From Cellulophaga sp. L1A9 (lineage in GTDB: Bacteria; Bacteroidota; Bacteroidia; Flavobacteriales; Flavobacteriaceae), in contig NZ_CP047027.1 in NCBI RefSeq assembly GCF_009797025.1, positions 1,364,001 through 1,428,000 of the forward strand: DNA of 64,000 bases. Reading direction: 5' to 3'. This document shows, in pieces, positions 54,886-63,461 of the stretch. The notes under the pieces were generated by a model. It saw only the letters and a list, made by a program, of their open reading frames with translations. It did no database searches and was not told where the DNA came from. Position 1 is the stretch's first letter. Every line of letters begins with the position of its first letter. Position numbers and translations under genes: made by a program.

Positions 54886-55581
54886 ATGAGTATTTTAAAC
54901 CAGCATAAAAAAATATTTAGTCTAGTACAAATTGAACTAGAAAAATTAGGATTTACTGAATTTGTATATGAACCTCATTTCTATTCGTTAGATGCTACAA
55001 AAAAGTTTGGAGACTTAACATATAATTTAACTTTCCAACTCTTATCAAAAAGTATTTCCTTAGGTTACGTTTATGGATTTATATTAGTCAACCCTGTGAA
55101 CAAAATACTTAAACAGTTTATACCAGATTTATCAGATAACAATGAGCTAATAACATTAAAAAACCATATTAACGGCGGGAAGCAAGAAGATTTTAAAAAG
55201 ATAAATGAGCATTTGAAAACAAAAAAAACGGGAGATTATATCACAGCTATAATGGAGCATATAAAAAAAATAGACCTCCCATTTTTCAATAAATACCCCA
55301 CTATGGAAACCATTAACCAAGAAATTATTAATAAAGTGCCGGAGGAGGATTATTTTGAATGGTTTCCTGGGGAGTTGAATTTTAAAGTATTAATAATTAT
55401 GAAATTATGTGACAATCTAAAATATGATGCATTTAAAAATTGGGCACTAAATGCTTATAAAAAAGGAGTAGATATAGATTATGAACGTTACAAAAATGAC
55501 TTTAAAAACTTAAATATGTTACTTGACTTATTGGACAGTGGTTCATATTTAAAAATAATAGAAAAAGACAACATGGCTTAA
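54886..55581 (+). CDS. Putative immunity protein for the nuclease-like toxin
   Basis: 231 residues, ATG start 4 bases after the toxin stop. It has no signal peptide and no membrane segment, so it should stay in the cytoplasm, where a nuclease would act. The composition is lysine-, asparagine- and aspartate-rich (KKIDLPFFNKYPTMETINQE, WFPGELNFKVLIIMKLCDNL) and largely helical. I recognise no family. Immunity is inferred from its position directly behind a toxin-like domain and its cytoplasmic character. Its base composition is AT-rich, like the 3' third of the toxin gene. Confidence 0.6.
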   Translation: MSILNQHKKIFSLVQIELEKLGFTEFVYEPHFYSLDATKKFGDLTYNLTFQLLSKSISLGYVYGFILVNPVNKILKQFIPDLSDNNELITLKNHINGGKQEDFKKINEHLKTKKTGDYITAIMEHIKKIDLPFFNKYPTMETINQEIINKVPEEDYFEWFPGELNFKVLIIMKLCDNLKYDAFKNWALNAYKKGVDIDYERYKNDFKNLNMLLDLLDSGSYLKIIEKDNMA

Positions 55582-55598
55582 GTTCGTTTTTAGTTACT

Positions 55599-55630
55599 CC
55601 TCGCTAGCACGAGCGTGACGCGCGTGCCCT
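55599..55630. repeat. GC-rich hairpin
   Basis: GCACG pairs with CGTGC around a GC-rich loop, with CGCT-AGCACG-AGCG nested inside. It is clearly unlike the AT-rich surroundings and resembles REP-type intergenic elements. Confidence 0.55.
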
Positions 55631-55685
55631 CAAAAGTAAGCTAATGTAGTATGAAAATAAAACAGCAAAATAATAACCGAGCGTA

Positions 55686-55780
55686 AAACACCCCAGCCTA
55701 TCCGTAGTACCCTCGAGGGGACAATTATTGCGCAAACAATTCCCCCTTTGAAGGGGGTGCCTGCAAGGCGGGGGATGTAA
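55686..55780. repeat. Palindromic repeat element, copy 1 (about 95 bases)
   Basis: The order is ACACCCCAG, CCTATC, CCCTCGAGGGG (palindrome), ACAATT, GCGC, CAATT, CCCCCTTTGAAGGGGG (palindrome), GCCTGCAAGGC (palindrome), GGGGATGT. It contains at least three nested palindromes. Copy 2 lies inside the coding region at 56538-56626, and the 5' half is repeated next to the DUF559 start. Confidence 0.8.
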
Positions 55781-55872
55781 AATGGTAAACCAAACTAGTC
55801 AGTTAAATTAAGTACTAAAAAATAAATACAACGCAAAACACATCTATACCTCCTTCAAGGGGACACTGAATT

Positions 55873-56256
55873 ATGAGCAAAAAACGCAACAACATAATAC
55901 CCTATAACCCTAAGCTAAAGGAGTATGCTCGGCAGTTGCGTAATAATAGCACTTTGGCTGAGGTTTTACTTTGGCAAAAAATAAAAGGGAAAGCTTTGGG
56001 CGTTGAGTTTCATAGGCAAGTCCCTGTTTACGAGTTTATGGTAGATTTTTATTGCCATAAAATACAGTTAGCCATTGAAATAGATGGCAGTAGCCACAAT
56101 ACCAAATACGATTACGATTGTAGGCGGCAAAACATTTTAGAAACCAAAGGAGTTGAATGTATACGTTTTGAAGATATCGCAGTAAAAAAAGAACTATTCA
56201 GTGTTTTACTGGCTTTAGAAAGTAAAGTAGAGCAGCTAATAAAACACGAATCATAA
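55873..56256 (+). CDS. DUF559 protein (Vsr-like endonuclease fold)
   Basis: 127 residues. The sequence runs YNPKLKEYARQLRNNSTLAE, VLLWQKIKGKALGVEFHRQV, then VDFYCHKIQLAIEIDGSSHN. This is DUF559, a restriction-endonuclease-like fold related to Vsr, with the VDFYC aspartate and the E-x-D-G block as candidate metal ligands. It has no signal peptide. It is not of the same style as the large secreted proteins around it. Its ATG follows directly on a partial palindromic element, and another full copy lies 290 bases downstream. It may belong to a small mobile unit rather than to the toxin cluster. Confidence 0.85.
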   Translation: MSKKRNNIIPYNPKLKEYARQLRNNSTLAEVLLWQKIKGKALGVEFHRQVPVYEFMVDFYCHKIQLAIEIDGSSHNTKYDYDCRRQNILETKGVECIRFEDIAVKKELFSVLLALESKVEQLIKHES

Positions 56257-56265
56257 CCAACAATT

Positions 56266-59200
56266 ATGAATAAAAAATACATATTTACAATAGTACTATT
56301 GTGGAGTTTTCTGCTAAGCGCAAACAATGCCCTTGCTAGTGCTGAGCTGACTGTGCTGAGCGTGGTCACTGAGTATAGCCCAAATGGAGCCGAAGTAAGT
56401 CGTGCAATAAAAGGTACGAATGTTCTCCCTCCTTCGGAGGGGGCTAGGGGGAGGACAAACCCAGGCGATTCTGTAAAAACTAAAAAAGCAAATGCTAGTC
56501 AGTTAAAATATTTACAGCAATTAAGTGCATTGCGAACAAAAACACCCCAGTCTATCGGCGGTCCCCTCAAGGGAACATTTGTTAACGCTAACAATTCCCC
56601 CTTTCAAGGGATACAAAGAGGGATGTCCCAAACGGACAATCCTTCGGAGGAGGTGGCTTTTAGGACATTCCCTACGTTAAACCAAAAACTTTTAGAAAAC
56701 AACAGCTTTAATATAGCGTTAGCAAACAGCTCTCCTGAGTTTACACCTGAATATATCAGTGCTAATTTTGAAGCCAACCCAAAGGCAGACACCTTAGTTG
56801 CACAAGCAAAAAAAGCTTTTGATGCATTAAAAGAACTCGGCAATTTTGTAGATATTATTACGGGTAAAGAATTATTAGAATTGCCTGTAGGCTTACGTAA
56901 AAAAGTAGATTCCACCTCTGGTAACGCTGTAGAACTAGCCATTGTTCAAGTAAAATTTACGCCTCAATATGCAGAATTTAAAGCTTGGGCAAAACTTACT
57001 GTTCCAGAAAAAGGTCCTAATGGCGAAACAGATCGCGAACTATATTTTGGGGCGGAAGGCATCAAACTATCGCATGATGGAGCCCTTTTGGGTGATATGA
57101 AACTAGTACTCTTAGGCAACCAAGCTATTCCCATACAAGGGGACAATTGGCTTTTAACACTTAAAGGAGGCATCAACCTAAAAACGGGTGCCTTCGGAGA
57201 AGAATCTTATATAGAATTTGATTGTGCAGGATTAAAGAAAATAGGTCTTGAAGGCGATATTCGTATCTCAAGAAATGTATTACTTCCTATCACTAGCGGT
57301 GGCAACTATACCTGTGGGACTGCTCCCGACAATCAATACTTAAAAGACAAAGAAGATGTTGTAAACAATAAATGCTACGTAGGTGCTTCCTTTAGTGCCG
57401 AAGCAAACGGGTGGAATGATATTCTCCTAGAGGTTACCTTACCTAAATTTGAAGTCGTTGGCCTCAAAGGATGGGGATTTAATATAAAACGAGCTGTTCT
57501 AGATTTAAGTGATACTAAAAATGCTTCAGGTATTAAGTTCCCTAAAGAATATAGTTCGTTATACACGACCTCAACAAAAAAATTATGGCGCGGATTCTAC
57601 GCTAAAGAGATTAGTGTTATGCTCCCTAAAGGAATTGAAAAAACAAAGAAATCTAGTGATCGAGTAGAGTTTGGCGCTAAAGATTTGATTTTAGACAGCC
57701 AAGGGGTTTCCGGAACGTTCTATGGAGAAAATGTATTAAATATTGGTGAAGGTTCTGCCGGTAAATGGGCATTTACGATAGAAGACGTTAGCCTAACATT
57801 AGCTATGAACTCCGTTACTGGCGGATCAATGGCTGGAGATGTTTCTGTGCCCATACTAAAAGAAGCCATGGAATATGAAGGCTATGTTTCTTCTAATGCT
57901 TGGGGATTAGAGGTAAATAGAAAGAGTGACTTTCTAGCTCCTGTATTCTTGGGTGAAATTCTACTAGAAAAAAATTCAAAAGTTGGTATTGATGTAAAAG
58001 AGGGACATGTATACCCTCATGCCAATCTAACAGGTCAGTTATCTATCATAGGCAAGGTAAACCAAAAAGAAGGGGATGAAAAAATTAGTAAAGAAGAAGT
58101 GGCCAGTGATAGTAAAGGTTTCAATTTTCCAGGAATTGTTTTTGAAGAACTTAAATTAGAAACCGAGCCAGGTAAAAAAATAATTAGTGCAAAATCATTT
58201 GGTTTTACAGGAGAAATGAATCTTATGGGCTTCCCTGCCTCTATCTCTAAACTAGAATTAGTAACTCCTGATAATGAAGTAGGCTTATCTTTTGATTTAA
58301 ACATCAACCTTGATGCGCAAGGATCACATGCTACAACTAGCCTAAATATTTTAGGTAAATTGGAAGATGAAGCTAGCATACTTGAATGGAAATTCAGCCG
58401 TGTAAAAGTAGACGGAATTGAAATTGATTACGAAAAAAGTGGCGTAGCACTTAAAGGGAGTTTAGAAATCATGGAAGACCATAGTTGGTATGGTGATGGA
58501 TTTAGAGGCGATTTAACTGCCACTATTAAAGACCTGGATTTTACAGCCAAAGGAAAAGCTATTTTTGGAAACAAAGATTTTAGGTATTGGAATGTAGATA
58601 TTTGGACAGAAGATAATTCTACCCCTCAGAATAACAAACTACTCATCACTGCATTTGCTGGGGGTGTTTCTTATAAGATGAAAAAATCTAGAGGCAATAG
58701 TGATGGTTTTTCTCCTTCTTCTGCAGTATACCGCCCTAACATAGACTATGGTTTAGGCATCCGCGCCGGAGTAAAAATAAGCACTCAGAATACGGACTCT
58801 TTTAATGGTAAAGCCTATTTGGATATGGAATTTAATCCAAATGGCGGACTAAATAGAATAGGATTTATAGGCGAAGGAGCCGTAATGTCCGGAGCATCTG
58901 GAGGAGATTCAGAAACACTGGAAGAACTTACTGAAGTTGAAACAAAAATTAATGAATTTGCTGAAAAAAATCCAAAAATCGCAGAACAATTAGCAAAATA
59001 TGGCAATTATCTAAACTTAGCTAAAGAAGCAATACCGGTAAGAGATGTAGCCTCTTCAGGGAAAATAGGGATTTATATTGGTATAGAAAAAGACTTTGTC
59101 AACGGAACTTTTGATGGGGATTTTGAATTGTATATGGATACCAAAGGTATTCGAGGAGGAGGAGATGGCAATCTAGCAGGATGGGCAAAAATACATACGG

Positions 59201-61332
59201 GACCCAATGATTGGTACTTACATATAGGTTCTCCACAAAGAAGACTTTCTCTTATTTTTGATATGGGATCCGAAGAATTAGAAGTAGGTGGTTACTTTAT
59301 GACAGGAACCCAATTACCCTCTCAATTAGACCCTCACCCACGAGTTATCGAAATATTAGGAAACGATCTATTAAATGGTAACCGAAAAGAGAATCAACTA
59401 TCTGCTGGTAAAGGTTTTGCTTTTGGCTTGAATTTCACCTACAGAAAAAATTATGAGTTTCTAGTTTTTTATGCAGCATTGGAAGCTGGTGCTGGTTTTG
59501 ATGTGATGCATGCTTACTATCCAAATGCCAAATGCGTAGGTCGTACCGGACCTGTTGGAAATGATGGCTGGTATTCTACCGGACAAGTATATGCATACCT
59601 CTATGGTGAATTTGGGGTAAAGGTTAATCTCTTTTTTATAAAAGGAAAGTTTCAAATTGCAGAAGCTGGTGTTGCCGCACTTCTTAGAGGGCAATTCCCA
59701 AACCCTGTTTACATAGAAGGTTATGTAGGCATGTACTACAATATTTTAGGTGGATTAGTAAAAGGACGCATGCGTTTAAAAGTAGAAATGGGAGAAGAAT
59801 GTGAGCTTGAAAATATAAACAATGCCATTGGTGTTCCGATGATTTCAGATCTTACGCCTAGAGATAAAAGTGATGATGTTTCCGTTTTTGCTGCACCGCA
59901 AGCTATATTTAATTATGCAGCGAATGAAGATTTTTCGGTGGACTTAGATGAAGGTAAAAAGACCTTTAAACTTCGGTTGAAAAATTTCACTGTTACATCT
60001 GAAGGGAAAGAATTAGAGGGTACGCTTGAGTGGAATGATACGAATGATGCCGTAACCTTTAAACCTAAAGAAACACTACCGTCAGAGAAAGAAGTAAAAG
60101 TTACTGTAGAGGTTAGTTTTGATGAAAAAATAGGAGGTTCTTATCAAACGGTTATCCAAAATGGAGCACCGGCGGTAGAAAAGTTAGAGTCTATATTTGT
60201 TACCGACAAGGCTCCAGATCATATTCCTCTTGAAAATATAGCATATATATATCCTGTAATTGATCAGAAAAGTTTTTATCCTGAAGTGTATGATAAAGGA
60301 TATGTGAAAATGATTACACCGCAAAATTATCTTTTTGATAGTGGATATGAAATGCGTGCGGAATTTGTAAGCAAAAACACAGGCCAAGGAATACGTACTG
60401 ATGTGTCTTATGATCGCGAAAAATCGACTGTTTTTTATGACTTGCCACAAATGAGTCTAAACAATAATTACAGCTTAAGCTTAATGGCATTTCCTCCAGG
60501 TGCCGATATTCAGACTGAAATCATTGTAGAAGAGACAGAAGTATTAGAAGGCCATAATGAAGGCGGAGATACTAATTGGTTTGACGTCAACAGCAATAGT
60601 CAAACTAAAGAAGTTACCAACAGCTCTAGTAGTGTTATTGTTTCCAATAAGAAAGCAGCAAACGTAACTATATCTAACGGCACCCCTAAATCTATATTAC
60701 TTTATAACTTTAAAACTAGTGAGTACGCTACATTTAAAGATAAAATTTACGCCTTGAAAGTTGTAGACAATCTTACAAATTTCATTTATGCTGATGTTCA
60801 TTCTCTTTCTTTAAAGGTTGATACCTATGAATATTTGAGCAGCTTAGAAATACTTGGGAATCAATATACCCAAGGCGAGCCATTAATTTATGCGCAAGCA
60901 AAATTAGATGACGCTTATTACAAGAGTCAGATTTATCCGCTGATTTATGAAAATTACCCTTTAGATGATACTATTTACTTAAATAGAGATGAGGATTTAC
61001 TAGGTGTTCCGCCTATTAGAGCCTTTTATATAGGAAATGAATATTTAGCCAATATTAAGAATAATCCTAGCTCTTCTTGGGTACAAAATAGAATTCCGTT
61101 TGTGTATAATTTACCATACCAATATAAAATGGATATGCTATACCTAAGAAATGAAATTGCTAATCGATACGCCAATACAGAAGGCGACAAAGACAAGTAT
61201 GAGTCCTACAAATATATTATCCAAAAATCCTTCCCGCCGTTGCCTCTAGGAAAATACAAAGCACAATTGATTTATAGAACTCCGGGAGGTTTGTACAAAA
61301 AGGGATATCAAATTAAATATACCAACGATTAA
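56266..61332 (+). CDS. Giant secreted beta-rich protein of the toxin cluster
   Basis: 1688 residues. A signal peptide (about 1-25, ending NALAS) is followed by a low-complexity part (about 50-128) derived from palindromic DNA elements. Residues about 190-1000 hold successive beta-rich segments such as LWRGFYAKEISVMLPKGIEK and WAFTIEDVSLTLAMNSVTGG. I have a sense of this repeated style from large proteins beside TANFOR-type genes in Bacteroidota. Residues 1000-1250 include glycine-rich barrel-like strands, and the C-terminal 450 residues look Ig-like (LTPRDKSDDVSVFAAPQ). No enzymatic motif recognised. Ten bases separate it from the DUF559 gene. Probably a surface structural or adhesin-like component. 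Confidence 0.65.
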   Translation: MNKKYIFTIVLLWSFLLSANNALASAELTVLSVVTEYSPNGAEVSRAIKGTNVLPPSEGARGRTNPGDSVKTKKANASQLKYLQQLSALRTKTPQSIGGPLKGTFVNANNSPFQGIQRGMSQTDNPSEEVAFRTFPTLNQKLLENNSFNIALANSSPEFTPEYISANFEANPKADTLVAQAKKAFDALKELGNFVDIITGKELLELPVGLRKKVDSTSGNAVELAIVQVKFTPQYAEFKAWAKLTVPEKGPNGETDRELYFGAEGIKLSHDGALLGDMKLVLLGNQAIPIQGDNWLLTLKGGINLKTGAFGEESYIEFDCAGLKKIGLEGDIRISRNVLLPITSGGNYTCGTAPDNQYLKDKEDVVNNKCYVGASFSAEANGWNDILLEVTLPKFEVVGLKGWGFNIKRAVLDLSDTKNASGIKFPKEYSSLYTTSTKKLWRGFYAKEISVMLPKGIEKTKKSSDRVEFGAKDLILDSQGVSGTFYGENVLNIGEGSAGKWAFTIEDVSLTLAMNSVTGGSMAGDVSVPILKEAMEYEGYVSSNAWGLEVNRKSDFLAPVFLGEILLEKNSKVGIDVKEGHVYPHANLTGQLSIIGKVNQKEGDEKISKEEVASDSKGFNFPGIVFEELKLETEPGKKIISAKSFGFTGEMNLMGFPASISKLELVTPDNEVGLSFDLNINLDAQGSHATTSLNILGKLEDEASILEWKFSRVKVDGIEIDYEKSGVALKGSLEIMEDHSWYGDGFRGDLTATIKDLDFTAKGKAIFGNKDFRYWNVDIWTEDNSTPQNNKLLITAFAGGVSYKMKKSRGNSDGFSPSSAVYRPNIDYGLGIRAGVKISTQNTDSFNGKAYLDMEFNPNGGLNRIGFIGEGAVMSGASGGDSETLEELTEVETKINEFAEKNPKIAEQLAKYGNYLNLAKEAIPVRDVASSGKIGIYIGIEKDFVNGTFDGDFELYMDTKGIRGGGDGNLAGWAKIHTGPNDWYLHIGSPQRRLSLIFDMGSEELEVGGYFMTGTQLPSQLDPHPRVIEILGNDLLNGNRKENQLSAGKGFAFGLNFTYRKNYEFLVFYAALEAGAGFDVMHAYYPNAKCVGRTGPVGNDGWYSTGQVYAYLYGEFGVKVNLFFIKGKFQIAEAGVAALLRGQFPNPVYIEGYVGMYYNILGGLVKGRMRLKVEMGEECELENINNAIGVPMISDLTPRDKSDDVSVFAAPQAIFNYAANEDFSVDLDEGKKTFKLRLKNFTVTSEGKELEGTLEWNDTNDAVTFKPKETLPSEKEVKVTVEVSFDEKIGGSYQTVIQNGAPAVEKLESIFVTDKAPDHIPLENIAYIYPVIDQKSFYPEVYDKGYVKMITPQNYLFDSGYEMRAEFVSKNTGQGIRTDVSYDREKSTVFYDLPQMSLNNNYSLSLMAFPPGADIQTEIIVEETEVLEGHNEGGDTNWFDVNSNSQTKEVTNSSSSVIVSNKKAANVTISNGTPKSILLYNFKTSEYATFKDKIYALKVVDNLTNFIYADVHSLSLKVDTYEYLSSLEILGNQYTQGEPLIYAQAKLDDAYYKSQIYPLIYENYPLDDTIYLNRDEDLLGVPPIRAFYIGNEYLANIKNNPSSSWVQNRIPFVYNLPYQYKMDMLYLRNEIANRYANTEGDKDKYESYKYIIQKSFPPLPLGKYKAQLIYRTPGGLYKKGYQIKYTND
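56415..56650. repeat. Palindromic elements absorbed in frame into a coding sequence (copy 2 at 56538-56626)
   Basis: CTCCCTCCTTCGGAGGGGG with GCTAGGGG (about 56424-56455) is an inverted relative of the element at 48774. ACACCCCAG, CTATC, CCCCTCAAGGG, AACAATTCCCCCTTTCAAGGG and GGGATGT (56538-56626) match copy 1 at 55686 in order. The reading frame of the 1688-residue protein passes through without a stop, giving the odd peptides PPSEGARGR and SIGGPLKGTF. Confidence 0.75.
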
Positions 61333-61397
61333 CCATAATGGTTCATCCTTAAGCATACACATTGAGACAAGAAGTCAAAAATATAAAAAATTAAAAA

Positions 61398-63458
61398 GTG
61401 AAGTATCTATTAATACTATTCGGAATAGTTTCCTCTATGTTACAGGCACAAGAGACCCCTAGCGTGCAAGTAATTTCGCGAACCCAGCAAGACCGGGTGT
61501 TACTGCGATGGGCGGTAGACCAACCACAAGCATGGAAAGAAGCTAATACACTCGGCTTTTTAATTGAGCGAAGTACTATTTCTAGAAATGGCGAAGCTGT
61601 TGTTCCTATTGAGAAAAATAAATTAGTTCATACTCCTTTAAAACCTCAGCCTTTAGCAGCATGGGAAGCACTTGCTACGCAAGACCAAAATGCTGCTATT
61701 CTTGCTCAAGCTCTCTACGGAGATCGTTTTGAAACCTCATCTCCTGGAGAAGGACTTGGTGCTATTTATGCTGTAAATGAAGAACTAGAACAACGTTTTA
61801 CGTTTGGTTTATTGGCTGCGGAGCAGAATTATGAAGCCGCAAAATTAGCAGGTTGGGCATTTGAAGATACTACTGCAAAAAAAGGAGAGCAGTATGTTTA
61901 TACCATTTCAGTGGCTATACCTGTAGAAAGTACCTTAATTATAAAAAAAGGAACAGTTTATAGTAGCCTAGATGATTTTGAGCCGCTTCCAAAACCTATA
62001 GGCTTTTTTGGTCTTTTTGAAGATAATCATGCTAATTTAAGCTGGAATTTTAACTTACTGCAAGAGTTGTATACCAATTACAGCATTGAACGATCGGAAG
62101 ACAATTCTGTATTTGAACAGCTCAATGCCGCACCTATTTTCAGCGTACAAGAATCAAATGGTCCAAATGGCACCTCGCTATCCTACACGGATTCTATTCC
62201 TAACAATAAAACATTTTACTATCGCATAAAAGGAAAAACAGCCTTCGGAGAAACGAGTCCACCTTCCGATGTAGTTTCAGGTAAAGCACAAGAAAATTTA
62301 GCTTTTTCTCCAAGGATTACCCGAAAAGAAATCCCGACGGATTCTACAGCAACCCTCTTTTGGGAATTTGATCAAAAAGGAAATGATTTAATTACTGGTT
62401 TTGAAGTGCACCGTGCGAACTCTGACGATGGTCCTTTTGAAGTCGTAAAAAAGAACATTTCTACTACAGCTCGTACAACAACGATTAATGGTTTAAAGAG
62501 AGTAAATTATTTTACGGTCGTTGCTTTAGGAAAAAATGGAGTCAGGAGCGAATCTTTTGCTACTATGATTCAGCCGATAGATTCTACTCCCCCACTACCT
62601 CCAATGGGATTAAGTGCTGCTTTAGACACAACAGGTATTTTACGCCTTAGTTGGAACAAAAATGCTGAAGAAGATTTAAAAGGATATCGAATATTCACAG
62701 CTAATAATCCAGATGTGGAATTCAATGAAATAACTTCAAAAACGCATGTATCAGAAATATTTGTAGATACCATTCCAATAAAAAATTTAAATGAAAAAAT
62801 CTATTTTAAAATTAAGGCCGAAGATTTCCGATACAATCAATCAAAATTTTCAGAAGTATTGATGGTTGACAAACCAGATATAAGTCCACCTTCCCCTCCT
62901 TTTTTCAAACGATATTCCAGTAGTACTGACGGGATTGCACTTCAATGGACACCAAGTAGCAGTAAAGATGTGAATTCTCAAATAATTTACAGAAAAAATA
63001 ATGAAAAAACCGAGACTCTATGGGAACAAATTACAGAAATAAAATCAACCCTAGATAGCACATATACAGATAAATCTCTGCAAACAACAGGTTCTTATTC
63101 ATACACCATTATTGCTAAAGACAAGGTTGGTTTGGAAAGTTCAGTTACCGAGGCATTGACCTTGTTTTGGAATGGAAAGGGAATACAAGAAGAGGATATA
63201 AAATTCTCTGGCACTGTAGATCGCGAGTTACGTTTTATCAATCTTTCTTGGAAATTAAAAGATGTATCTATTGTTGAATATCGTTTATACCGTGGAGCCA
63301 CTAAAGACGATTTAAAATTATATAAAGTCATTGACGGTAGTTCTAAAAGTTACAACGATACACAGCTAGAAATTAATACGGAATACTGGTATGGCTTACA
63401 AGCTATATTGAATGGAGGAAGGACTAGTCCTATCAAAGAAATTAATTTAAAATATTAG
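61398..63458 (+). CDS. Secreted fibronectin type III repeat protein
   Basis: 686 residues with a GTG start (MKYLLILFGIVSSMLQAQ signal peptide). The first 190 residues are a divergent head (VQVISRTQQDRVLLRWAV). From about 195 on, five FN3-like domains of about 95 residues follow, each with the W or L of strand B and the tyrosine of strand F (for example SYTDSIPNNKTFYYRIKGK, VDTIPIKNLNEKIYFKIKAE, GSYSYTIIAKD). No enzymatic motif. It probably lies on the surface with its neighbours. It is separated from the 1688-residue gene by 65 bases and from the next one by three, so the string looks like one operon. Confidence 0.8.
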   Translation: MKYLLILFGIVSSMLQAQETPSVQVISRTQQDRVLLRWAVDQPQAWKEANTLGFLIERSTISRNGEAVVPIEKNKLVHTPLKPQPLAAWEALATQDQNAAILAQALYGDRFETSSPGEGLGAIYAVNEELEQRFTFGLLAAEQNYEAAKLAGWAFEDTTAKKGEQYVYTISVAIPVESTLIIKKGTVYSSLDDFEPLPKPIGFFGLFEDNHANLSWNFNLLQELYTNYSIERSEDNSVFEQLNAAPIFSVQESNGPNGTSLSYTDSIPNNKTFYYRIKGKTAFGETSPPSDVVSGKAQENLAFSPRITRKEIPTDSTATLFWEFDQKGNDLITGFEVHRANSDDGPFEVVKKNISTTARTTTINGLKRVNYFTVVALGKNGVRSESFATMIQPIDSTPPLPPMGLSAALDTTGILRLSWNKNAEEDLKGYRIFTANNPDVEFNEITSKTHVSEIFVDTIPIKNLNEKIYFKIKAEDFRYNQSKFSEVLMVDKPDISPPSPPFFKRYSSSTDGIALQWTPSSSKDVNSQIIYRKNNEKTETLWEQITEIKSTLDSTYTDKSLQTTGSYSYTIIAKDKVGLESSVTEALTLFWNGKGIQEEDIKFSGTVDRELRFINLSWKLKDVSIVEYRLYRGATKDDLKLYKVIDGSSKSYNDTQLEINTEYWYGLQAILNGGRTSPIKEINLKY

Positions 63459-63461
63459 GTT

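Larger units (their letters stand above)
55582..55872. other. Intergenic region with palindromic repeats before the DUF559 gene
   Basis: 291 bases without a gene of its own. It holds the GC-rich hairpin at 55599, the full palindromic element at 55686 and a partial copy (about 55838-55871) that ends at the DUF559 start codon. The GC-rich islands contrast with AT-rich spacers. Confidence 0.7.

Noticed and set aside
55599..55780. tRNA or small structured RNA gene
   Set aside because: The palindromes are GC-rich islands and recur elsewhere in the window, which fits a repeat family better than an RNA gene; no tRNA cloverleaf can be drawn.
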